Positions 25,782-30,415 of a stretch of 64,000 nucleotides of DNA are shown piece after piece. Source of the stretch: Microcoleus vaginatus PCC 9802 (lineage in GTDB: Bacteria; Cyanobacteriota; Cyanobacteriia; Cyanobacteriales; Microcoleaceae). Made by a program: the position numbers and the translations under genes. The first letter of the stretch is position 1. Each line of letters starts with the position of its first letter. The notes under the pieces were generated by a model. The model did no database searches and was not told the DNA's origin. It was given only the letters and a program-made list of their open reading frames with translations. The stretch spans positions 5,097,001 through 5,161,000 of the forward strand of contig CP031740.1 of NCBI GenBank assembly GCA_022701275.1. Direction: 5' to 3'.

Positions 25782-25967
25782 TTGCGTTTTCTCAATTACT
25801 AGAGGGACTCCCCCGATGAGTTACTACACACTCTTTAAAGGATGGCTACCTTTAAGCCAACCTGCCGGGTTCATGGCACTCCTCGTTCGCAAACGCCCGC
25901 TGATTTTGACAGCGTTACCTTTCCTCTCGTACTAAAGTATGTAGGCTCCAAAGATTGGGACACGCAA
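25782..25967 (-). ncRNA. Ribosomal SRL-GAC mimic RNA inside the tRNA array
   Basis: On the minus strand UUGCGU (25962-25967) can pair with ACGCAA (25782-25787) and encloses a branched domain. Its first arm (25917-25938) has the exact sarcin-ricin core UAGUACGAGAGGA of 23S rRNA on a different stem (ACUUU with AAAGGU). Two small hairpins follow (CGCUG/CAGCG and CGUU/AACG). The last arm (25812-25869) matches the L11-binding GTPase-associated center, E. coli 1051-1108: it keeps GUUGGCUUA (with A1067), UUUAAAGA (with A1088) and GUGUA (with A1095). In 23S rRNA the two elements are about 1.5 kb apart and in the opposite order. No tRNA lies in this 333-base gap. Confidence 0.7.
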
Positions 25968-26039
25968 AGGGCGATCGCTCTTAATATAAAAAATTATCCA
26001 TTCAATGGAATCAACCTCCTTAAATTAAAGCAAAAACAA

Positions 26040-26112
26040 CGAGAGTGGCAGGACTTGAACCCACAACATCCGCGTCCGAAGCGCGGCGCTCTATCCATTG
26101 AGCTACACTCCC
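26040..26112 (-). tRNA. tRNA-Arg(UCG)
   Basis: Acceptor GGGAGTG/CACTCTC, anticodon stem CCGCG/CGCGG with loop CTTCGGA (UCG), and T-loop TTCAAGT. Confidence 0.88.
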
Positions 26113-26120
26113 ATAAATGG

Positions 26121-26192
26121 TAGTCCTGACAGGAGTTGAACCTGCAACATCTTGCTTGTAAGGCAAACGCTCTACCGTTGAGCTACAGGACT
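26121..26192 (-). tRNA. tRNA-Val(UAC)
   Basis: Acceptor AGTCCTG/CAGGACT, anticodon stem TTTGC/GCAAG with loop CTTACAA (UAC), and T-loop TTCAACT. Confidence 0.9.
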
Positions 26193-26197
26193 ACAAA

Positions 26198-26269
26198 AGC
26201 GGATGATGGGACTCGAACCCATGCGCTGAGAATGGCATACTCAGATGCTAGCCGCTACATGACATCCGC
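26198..26269 (-). tRNA. tRNA-Gly(GCC)
   Basis: Acceptor GCGGATG/CATCCGC, anticodon loop ATGCCAT (GCC) above a U-U mismatch, and T-loop TTCGAGT. Confidence 0.85.
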
Positions 26270-26300
26270 AAACCGATTTAAAATTTGAGATTTTGGGCTT

Positions 26301-26580
26301 AACTGAGATGTTGCACCATTGTCAATAAGCCTTTTATGAATAGGCAAGATGCCTGTTCCACAAGAAAATCTATTCTTTGTGGAACAGGCATCTTGCCTGT
26401 TCTGGAGAATGGTGCAAGATGTGAGATTTGAGATGTGAGATTTGAGATTTAACTGAGATGTTGCACCAGTGTCAATAAGCTTTTTATGAACAGGCAAGAT
26501 GCCTGTTCCACAAGAAAATCTACTCTTTGTGGAACAGGCATCTTGCCTGTTCTGGAGAATGGTGCAAGATGTGAGATTTA
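26301..26580. repeat. Two 150-bp palindromic units inside the tRNA array
   Basis: Two copies with a 150-bp period begin with TTGCACCA at 26311 and 26461. Each contains AGGCAAGATGCCTG, TTCCACAAGAAAATCTA and TTTGTGGAACAGGCATCTT, then ends with TGGTGCAA, so each can fold into one long hairpin. The same words occur at 7883-8045. There is no transposase; it looks like a MITE-type or REP-type element that doubled in place. Confidence 0.8.
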
Positions 26581-26600
26581 ACAAAATTATTGTTTCGCCA

Positions 26601-26671
26601 AGCGGATAACGAGGCTCGAACTCGTGCCTAGAGTTTGGAAGACTCGAATGCTACCGTTACACCATATCCGC
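26601..26671 (-). tRNA. tRNA-Gly(UCC)
   Basis: Acceptor GCGGATA/TATCCGC, anticodon loop CTTCCAA (UCC), and T-loop TTCGAGC. Confidence 0.88.
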
Positions 26672-26679
26672 AATTGTGG

Positions 26680-26753
26680 GGCTGGTGATAGGAATTGAAC
26701 CTACAACCGACTGATTACAAATCAGTTGCTCTGCCTAATTGAGCTACACCAGC
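26680..26753 (-). tRNA. tRNA-Thr(UGU), copy 1
   Basis: Acceptor GCTGGTG/CACCAGC, anticodon stem ACTGA/TCAGT with loop TTTGTAA (UGU), and T-loop TTCAATT. Confidence 0.9.
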
Positions 26754-26759
26754 ACGCCA

Positions 26760-26831
26760 AGCAGATGGCGAGATTTGAAATGGCCAGAAAGCTTTACAAA
26801 AGCCTCATGTTGCCAATTACATCACACCTGC
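26760..26831 (-). tRNA. tRNA-Thr(UGU)-like, copy 2, abnormal T-arm
   Basis: Acceptor GCAGGTG/CATCTGC, D-arm ATGTAATTGGCAACAT and anticodon loop TTTGTAA (UGU). The T-arm reads GGCCA, TTTCAAATC, TCGCC: a 9-base loop and a C-C mismatch. It is probably a degenerate duplicate. Confidence 0.6.
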
Positions 26832-26840
26832 ATTTTTGGT

Positions 26841-26914
26841 GGCGGGGGCAGGAGTTGAACCTGCTATTAAGAGGCTTATGAGACCTCCAAGCCTACCCAG
26901 GCTACTTCACCCGC
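26841..26914 (-). tRNA. tRNA-Met(CAU), copy 1
   Basis: Acceptor GCGGGTG/CCCCCGC with one mismatch, anticodon loop CTCATAA (CAU), and T-loop TTCAACT. The D-arm CCTGGGTAGG recalls initiator tRNA, but the C1-A72 mismatch and three G-C anticodon pairs of initiators are absent. An Ile-accepting CAU tRNA cannot be excluded. Confidence 0.75.
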
Positions 26915-26926
26915 GATGTCACCAAA

Positions 26927-27000
26927 TACCCCTGACTGGCATCGAACCAGCACTAACTAGATCCTAAATCTAGCGCCTCTACCGATTGGGCTACAGGGGC
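26927..27000 (-). tRNA. tRNA-Leu(UAG) on a class I body
   Basis: Acceptor GCCCCTG/CAGGGGT, anticodon stem CTAGA/TCTAG with loop TTTAGGA (UAG), and T-loop TTCGATG. The variable region is only five bases (TTAGT), whereas bacterial Leu tRNAs have a long arm. Confidence 0.75.
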
Positions 27001-27051
27001 AAAACTGATTTTAGATTTTAAATTTTAGATTTTAGATTGAATAAAACCTCA

Positions 27052-27127
27052 TACCCCTGACAGGCCTCGAACCTGCAAAAAACACTCGTTTTGAGCGAGT
27101 GATGTTTTCCAATTACATCACAGGGGT
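27052..27127 (-). tRNA. tRNA-Leu(CAA) on a class I body, copy 1
   Basis: Acceptor ACCCCTG/CAGGGGT, D-arm ATGT-ACAT, anticodon stem ACTCG/CGAGT with loop CTCAAAA (CAA), and T-loop TTCGAGG. The variable region is about seven bases and unpaired. Confidence 0.72.
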
Positions 27128-27131
27128 AAAG

Positions 27132-27204
27132 TCGGGATGGTTGGATTTGAACCAACGACTCCATGCTCCCAAAGCATGGCTTCTGGCCGCTGAATTACAT
27201 CCCG
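27132..27204 (-). tRNA. tRNA-Pro(UGG)
   Basis: Acceptor CGGGATG/CATCCCG, anticodon stem CATGC/GCATG with loop TTTGGGA (UGG), and T-loop TTCAAAT. Confidence 0.9.
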
Positions 27205-27208
27205 TTCA

Positions 27209-27289
27209 TGCTCCTAGTGAGACTCGAACTCACACTCAAAATAAAACAGATTTTAAGTCTGCCGCGTCTGCCAATTCCGCCACAGGAGC
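27209..27289 (-). tRNA. tRNA-Leu(UAA), intronless
   Basis: Acceptor GCTCCTG/TAGGAGC, the Leu-type D-arm GCGGAATTGGCAGACGC, anticodon loop CTTAAAA (UAA), a long variable arm, and T-loop TTCGAGT. There is no group I intron in the anticodon loop, although many cyanobacterial trnL-UAA genes have one there. Confidence 0.9.
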
Positions 27290-27315
27290 AAGTAGAAACT
27301 TAGTTAAAAATTTGG

Positions 27316-27389
27316 TACTCCTGGTGAGATTTGAACTCACACAACACAATTTTTGAAATTGCGGCCTCTGCCAATTGGGCTACAGGAGT
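27316..27389 (-). tRNA. tRNA-Leu(CAA) on a class I body, copy 2
   Basis: Acceptor ACTCCTG/CAGGAGT, anticodon stem GCAAT/ATTGT with loop TTCAAAA (CAA), and T-loop TTCAAAT. The variable region is five bases. The D-arm is like that of Leu(UAG) at 26927. Confidence 0.7.
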
Positions 27390-27418
27390 GTAATTGATCT
27401 GCTTTGGTAATAGCAGAA

Positions 27419-27492
27419 CTGGGAAGGCAGGGATCGAACCTGCATTTTTCCGCTTTCAAAGAGCGGTGCCATACCGATTAGACGACTTCCCA
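27419..27492 (-). tRNA. tRNA-Gln(UUG)
   Basis: Acceptor TGGGAAG/CTTCCCA, anticodon stem CCGCT/AGCGG with loop CTTTGAA (UUG), and T-loop TTCGATC. Confidence 0.9.
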
Positions 27493-27501
27493 ATAATTGG
27501 G

Positions 27502-27575
27502 TGCCGGGGTAGGCTTTGAACCTACAGAAACTCCTATTTCAGAGATAGGCGACTTTACCAATTTGTCTACCCGGC
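27502..27575 (-). tRNA. tRNA-Gln(CUG)
   Basis: Acceptor GCCGGGT/CCCCGGC with one mismatch, anticodon stem CCTAT/ATAGG with loop CTCTGAA (CUG), and T-loop TTCAAAG. Confidence 0.82.
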
Positions 27576-27589
27576 AATTTAAAAAATGG

Positions 27590-27661
27590 CTGCCCCAGTA
27601 GGACTCGAACCTACAACCTAGCGGTTAACAACCGCTTGCTCTACCATTGAGCTATAAGGCA
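27590..27661 (-). tRNA. tRNA-Asn(GUU)
   Basis: Acceptor TGCCTTA/TGGGGCA with two G-U pairs, anticodon stem AGCGG/CCGCT with loop TTGTTAA (GUU), and T-loop TTCGAGT. Confidence 0.88.
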
Positions 27662-27667
27662 ACGCAA

Positions 27668-27740
27668 TCCCCCAAGTCAGTATCGAACTGACGACCTCTT
27701 GTTCTTCAGACAAGCGCTCTACCAACTGAGCTATCGGGGG
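27668..27740 (-). tRNA. tRNA-Phe(GAA)
   Basis: Acceptor CCCCCGA/TTGGGGG, anticodon stem CTTGT/ACAAG with loop CTGAAGA (GAA), and T-loop TTCGATA. Confidence 0.9.
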
Positions 27741-27744
27741 AAAA

Positions 27745-27831
27745 CGGAGAAGGAGGGATTTGAACCCTCGACGGCTGTTAAACCGCTCTTTCTTAGCAGG
27801 AAAGCGCCTTAAGCCACTCGGCCACCTCTCC
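27745..27831 (-). tRNA. tRNA-Ser(GCU)
   Basis: Acceptor GGAGAGG/CTTCTCC, anticodon stem CTTTC/GAAAG with loop CTGCTAA (GCU), a long variable arm, and T-loop TTCAAAT. Confidence 0.9.
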
Positions 27832-27835
27832 ACAC

Positions 27836-27909
27836 CGAAAACGGAGGGATTTGAACCCTCAATCTTCAGTTTTATTAACTGAGATGTTATCCGGCTACAC
27901 CACGTTCTC
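27836..27909 (-). tRNA. tRNA-like gene, anticodon undetermined
   Basis: Acceptor GAGAACG/CGTTTTC, D-arm GTGT-ACAT and T-arm GAGGG, TTCAAAT, CCCTC are good. The anticodon stem TCAGT/ACTGA closes the loop TAATAAA, which has A instead of U at position 33 and would give AUA. Such a loop is not normal for any elongator tRNA. Confidence 0.6.
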
Positions 27910-27943
27910 AAAATTGCAACTGCGGATTAAATGCAGTTACAAA

Positions 27944-28025
27944 TGGGTCGGGCTGGAATTGAACCAGCAACGCTTTAAGCTACTGTTTTACAGACAGCTA
28001 CCCACGCCAGTAGGAGGGCCGACCC
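27944..28025 (-). tRNA. tRNA-Tyr(GUA)
   Basis: Acceptor GGGTCGG/CCGACCC, anticodon loop CTGTAAA (GUA), the long variable arm of bacterial Tyr tRNA, and T-loop TTCAATT. Confidence 0.88.
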
Positions 28026-28032
28026 AGTTTGG

Positions 28033-28106
28033 AAGTGCTGACGGGAGTTGAACCCGCAATCACTTGGGTGAAAACCAAGCGGCTTAAACCATTTGCCTAC
28101 AGCACT
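28033..28106 (-). tRNA. tRNA-Glu(UUC)
   Basis: Acceptor AGTGCTG/CAGCACT, anticodon stem CTTGG/CCAAG with loop TTTTCAC (UUC), and T-loop TTCAACT. In cyanobacteria charged Glu-tRNA also feeds tetrapyrrole synthesis; whether this copy can do so is unknown. Confidence 0.88.
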
Positions 28107-28115
28107 ATAAATTGG

Positions 28116-28187
28116 CACAGGAACTGAGATTTGAACTCAGAATGCTGGTTTTGGAGACCAGAGTGTTGCCAGTTACACCATCCCTGC
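28116..28187 (-). tRNA. tRNA-Trp(CCA)
   Basis: Acceptor GCAGGGA/TTCCTGT with G-U pairs, anticodon stem CTGGT/ACCAG with loop CTCCAAA (CCA), and T-loop TTCAAAT. Confidence 0.88.
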
Positions 28188-28193
28188 TTGTGG

Positions 28194-28265
28194 TCGCAGC
28201 GGCCGGAATTGAACCCGCATTGACCAAGGTATGAACTTGGCGCTTTACCATTAAGCTACGCTGCA
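28194..28265 (-). tRNA. tRNA-Met(CAU), copy 2
   Basis: Acceptor TGCAGCG/CGCTGCG, anticodon stem CCAAG/CTTGG with loop TTCATAC (CAU), and T-loop TTCAATT. One T-stem mismatch is present. It could also be an Ile2-type (CAU) tRNA. Confidence 0.8.
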
Positions 28266-28367
28266 ATGTCACTTTCGCTTCGTTCCTTTTCAAAGTTAAA
28301 AAATTCAATTAAAAGACTGTTAGTTTAATCTTTTAATTTCTATTTTTTAATTTCTGATTAGAAACAG

Positions 28368-28441
28368 AGGTTAGGGCGGGATTTGAACCCGCGCAATTCG
28401 GTTTTGCAGACCGACGCCTTCAACCACTCGGCCACCTAACC
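28368..28441 (-). tRNA. tRNA-Cys(GCA)
   Basis: Acceptor GGTTAGG/CCTAACC, anticodon stem TCGGT/ACCGA with loop CTGCAAA (GCA), and T-loop TTCAAAT. Confidence 0.9.
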
Positions 28442-28444
28442 TGG

Positions 28445-28516
28445 GAGTCCCGACGAGGTTTGCACTCGCAATCTTCTCCTTGAGGGGGAGACGGCTTGAC
28501 TTTTGCCTACGGGACT
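28445..28516 (-). tRNA. tRNA-Glu(CUC)-like, degenerate loops
   Basis: Acceptor AGTCCCG/CGGGACT is perfect. The anticodon stem TCTCC/GGAGA closes the loop CCCTCAA, giving CUC but with C instead of U at position 33. The T-loop is TGCAAAC. It resembles the Glu(UUC) gene at 28033 and may be its decayed copy. Confidence 0.6.
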
Positions 28517-28520
28517 TTGA

Positions 28521-28594
28521 CGGGAGTAACGAGACTTGAACTCGCAACCTTTCGCTCGACAGGCGACTGCTCTGACCGGTTGAGCTATACCCCG
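28521..28594 (-). tRNA. tRNA-Asp(GUC)
   Basis: Anticodon stem TCGC/GCGA with loop CTGTCGA (GUC), D-arm GCTCAACCGGTCAGAGC and T-loop TTCAAGT. The acceptor CGGGGTA/TACTCCC has a C1-C72 mismatch. Confidence 0.82.
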
Positions 28595-28642
28595 CGAAAA
28601 TGAACAATATTCTGTCCTTGAATCACTCAAGTTGGGACGGGG

Positions 28643-28704
28643 TGGCGGTTGATTCCGCGTACTACAACCCGATCGGGCTTTTGTTGCCGGAGTCTACACC
28701 GCCA
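28643..28704 (-). ncRNA. tRNA-sized structured element at the start of the array
   Basis: TGGCGGT pairs perfectly with ACCGCCA at the ends (7 bp, like an acceptor). Inside are AGCCC with GGGTT around GATC and a weak TCCG/CGGA pairing. There is no normal T-loop or anticodon loop. It is the first element after the promoter and may be a decayed tRNA or a leader structure. Confidence 0.45.
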
Positions 28705-28736
28705 ATGTCCACAATTATGTGACATGATTAACTTCC

Positions 28737-28756
28737 TATTCAGTTGTCAAGGTTCA
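28737..28756 (-). promoter_or_regulatory. Leader motif TGAACCTTGACAACTGAATA
   Basis: One base different from the motif at 20349-20368, read on the minus strand, in the leader of the tRNA array. Confidence 0.55.
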
Positions 28757-28807
28757 TATTGCTCGTGGGGTAAAGCTTTGAAGCTCTTTCCCCTTCGCCA
28801 TACATTT

Positions 28808-28837
28808 ATACTACATTACGTATTACAAGACTGTCAA
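28808..28837 (-). promoter_or_regulatory. Promoter of the tRNA array
   Basis: The minus strand reads TACCCCCTTGACA, 18 bases, then TAGTAT followed by AAATG. The -35 box is consensus and its flank is the same as at 20422-20450. The first array element begins about 100 bases downstream. Confidence 0.7.
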
Positions 28838-28963
28838 GGGGGTAATACAACTTTTTTTTAAAGTTGCTGCGAAGCGGCAAAACTGAGGCGCTGCTTTTTG
28901 CTAAACCCCTTATAAATCAAACATTTGGCTGCTGAACTGGTAGTGTCGCCTTAGTTGAATCCG

Positions 28964-29235
28964 ATGCTGAAGTTGTACTACAGTCGGATTTCTCTAAATT
29001 CTCGCGGTCGCGCGAGGTGGCACTTCGGGAAAAGCAGATGGCGTTTGAGCCGATCGCACTTAATCTCGACGGCGACCAATTTAAGCCAGATTTTCTGGCA
29101 ATTAACCCGTTCCACCGCATACCGGTTTTAGTGGATGAAGATTTGACTGTGGTGGAGTCGCTGGCAATTCTTGATGATCGGGAGGCGAAATACCCCACGC
29201 CTGCACTGTCAATTTCCGCTGAGACATATCTATAG
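28964..29235 (+). pseudogene. Glutathione S-transferase pseudogene (N-terminal part)
   Basis: From an ATG at 28964 one frame reads MLKLYYSRISLNSRGRARW. After a frameshift near 29000 another frame reads VALREKQMAFEPIALNLDGD, then INPFHRIPVLVDEDLTVVES and EAKYPTPAL. Together this is the thioredoxin-like N-domain of a cyanobacterial GST with the glutathione-binding PVL...VVES part. The C-terminal helical domain is missing. Confidence 0.7.
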
Positions 29236-29357
29236 AAGACTTCGATCGCAACCGCAAGAATTAACACTGACGAAAATGCCGATAGCCCAAACTCGCACAA
29301 AAGATTAATCGCCCTGCGATAATCAGCTTTTAGATATCCAATACTACAAATCAAACC

Positions 29358-30182
29358 TTGTCTGAATTGCCCTTAACTCCCGTGCCCGCATTGCCAGAAG
29401 CCGATCGTCCAAACCTCCATCAGTGGCTACACTCCTTGGATACCTGTCCGAGTACCAACAGTTGGGCGATCGCCCGCGCGGCCCAACTCCACCACGGAGA
29501 TGCAGTATTTACTAGGCGACAAACCAGCGGGCGCGGCCAACACGGGCGCACCTGGCACGCCCCAACTGGTGTCTTGACTGTTAGTTTTGTACTCGACAAC
29601 CTCAACCCCACTCTGTTGCCCGGGCTCAGTTTAGCAGCCGGTTTAGCCGTGATTTACGCGATCGAAGATTTGGTTCCCGACTGTCGCGATATGCTGCGCC
29701 TGAAATGGCCAAACGATGTCTGGATCGATCGCCACAAATTAGCGGGAATTCTCTGCGAAGCTACTTCCGGCAATGTTTTTGGTAAAACTCGTGCCGTTGT
29801 GGGAATTGGACTCAACCGCTGCGTAGATTTCGCGGCTGCGGGATTGGATGAAAGGGATCTCGGCAATGCGGTAAGCTTGCATTCTATTGCTAGTACAGTA
29901 CCAGATGAACTGTGTTTGGTCGATCGACTGCGGCACTATTTACTCGAACTAGCCGATATGTTTTCCATCACAGACAAGCCAGCCTCCAAGTCCGGTTTAG
30001 CGCTACTTTTACCCGAATTGCGCCGCCGCGATCCGTTGATTGGCTGCCCGGTGGCGATCGAACTTGCGTCGGAAACCATCTGCGGAGAAGCAGCGGGCAT
30101 GGACGGAAGCGGCCGCTTGTTAGTATGCTTGGCGGGCGATCGAATACAAGCCTTTACCTCCGGGCGAGTTCGATTAATTTAA
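29358..30182 (+). CDS. birA: Biotin--[acetyl-CoA-carboxylase] ligase
   Basis: 274 residues with the biotinyl-AMP loop SGRGQHGRTWHAP, then LRLKWPNDVWIDRHKLAGIL and VVGIGLNRC. These are the class I biotin ligase motifs; there is no N-terminal DNA-binding domain, so it does not act as repressor. It activates biotin and attaches it to the biotin carboxyl carrier protein. The best start is TTG at 29358; no suitable ATG lies nearby. A heptamer repeat follows the gene. Confidence 0.88.
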   Translation: MSELPLTPVPALPEADRPNLHQWLHSLDTCPSTNSWAIARAAQLHHGDAVFTRRQTSGRGQHGRTWHAPTGVLTVSFVLDNLNPTLLPGLSLAAGLAVIYAIEDLVPDCRDMLRLKWPNDVWIDRHKLAGILCEATSGNVFGKTRAVVGIGLNRCVDFAAAGLDERDLGNAVSLHSIASTVPDELCLVDRLRHYLLELADMFSITDKPASKSGLALLLPELRRRDPLIGCPVAIELASETICGEAAGMDGSGRLLVCLAGDRIQAFTSGRVRLI

Positions 30183-30258
30183 GAGGAAGGAGGAAGAAGG
30201 AAGAAGGAAGAAGGAAGAAGGAAGAAGAAAGAAGGAAGAAGGAAGAAGGAAGAAGGGA
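30182..30258. repeat. Tandem GGAAGAA heptamer repeat
   Basis: About ten units of GGAAGAA with few changes, purine-only on the plus strand, directly after birA. Short runs of TTAGTCA and CCCTATT follow up to about 30410. Confidence 0.85.
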
Positions 30259-30415
30259 AATGCGGTCAGAGCAATATTTTCACCGATCAAAAATGTCCTA
30301 ACCTTCTTGCCAGTTACTATAAATTAAGAGAAAGAAGTCATTAGTCATTAGTCATTAGGGAAAATTCCCAATTAACAATGCCCGATGCCCTATTCCCTAT
30401 TCCCTATTCCGAATT

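Noticed and set aside
25707-26040. Simple 23S rRNA pseudogene
   Set aside because: Only two functional elements are kept, in reversed order and without the intervening rRNA, and the stem bases changed while pairing was kept.
25842-26123. Plus-strand open frame of 93 codons in the tRNA array
   Set aside because: It runs antisense through the rRNA-mimic RNA and tRNA-Arg(UCG) and has no ribosome-binding site.
26301-26580. CRISPR-like array
   Set aside because: Only two long units with a 150-bp period that are palindromic; no short spaced repeats and no cas genes.
26255-26584. Minus-strand open frame of 109 codons in the array
   Set aside because: It is the translation of the two palindromic repeat units (LTSCTILQNRQDACST twice), not a gene.
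26841-26914. Initiator tRNA-fMet
   Set aside because: It lacks the C1-A72 mismatch and the three G-C pairs in the anticodon stem.
27099-28607. Several open frames of 60-97 codons on both strands
   Set aside because: All lie across tRNA genes and consist of translated T-arms and anticodon arms.
28917-29354. Minus-strand frame of 145 codons
   Set aside because: Antisense to the GST pseudogene; Ser-rich shadow without a start signal.
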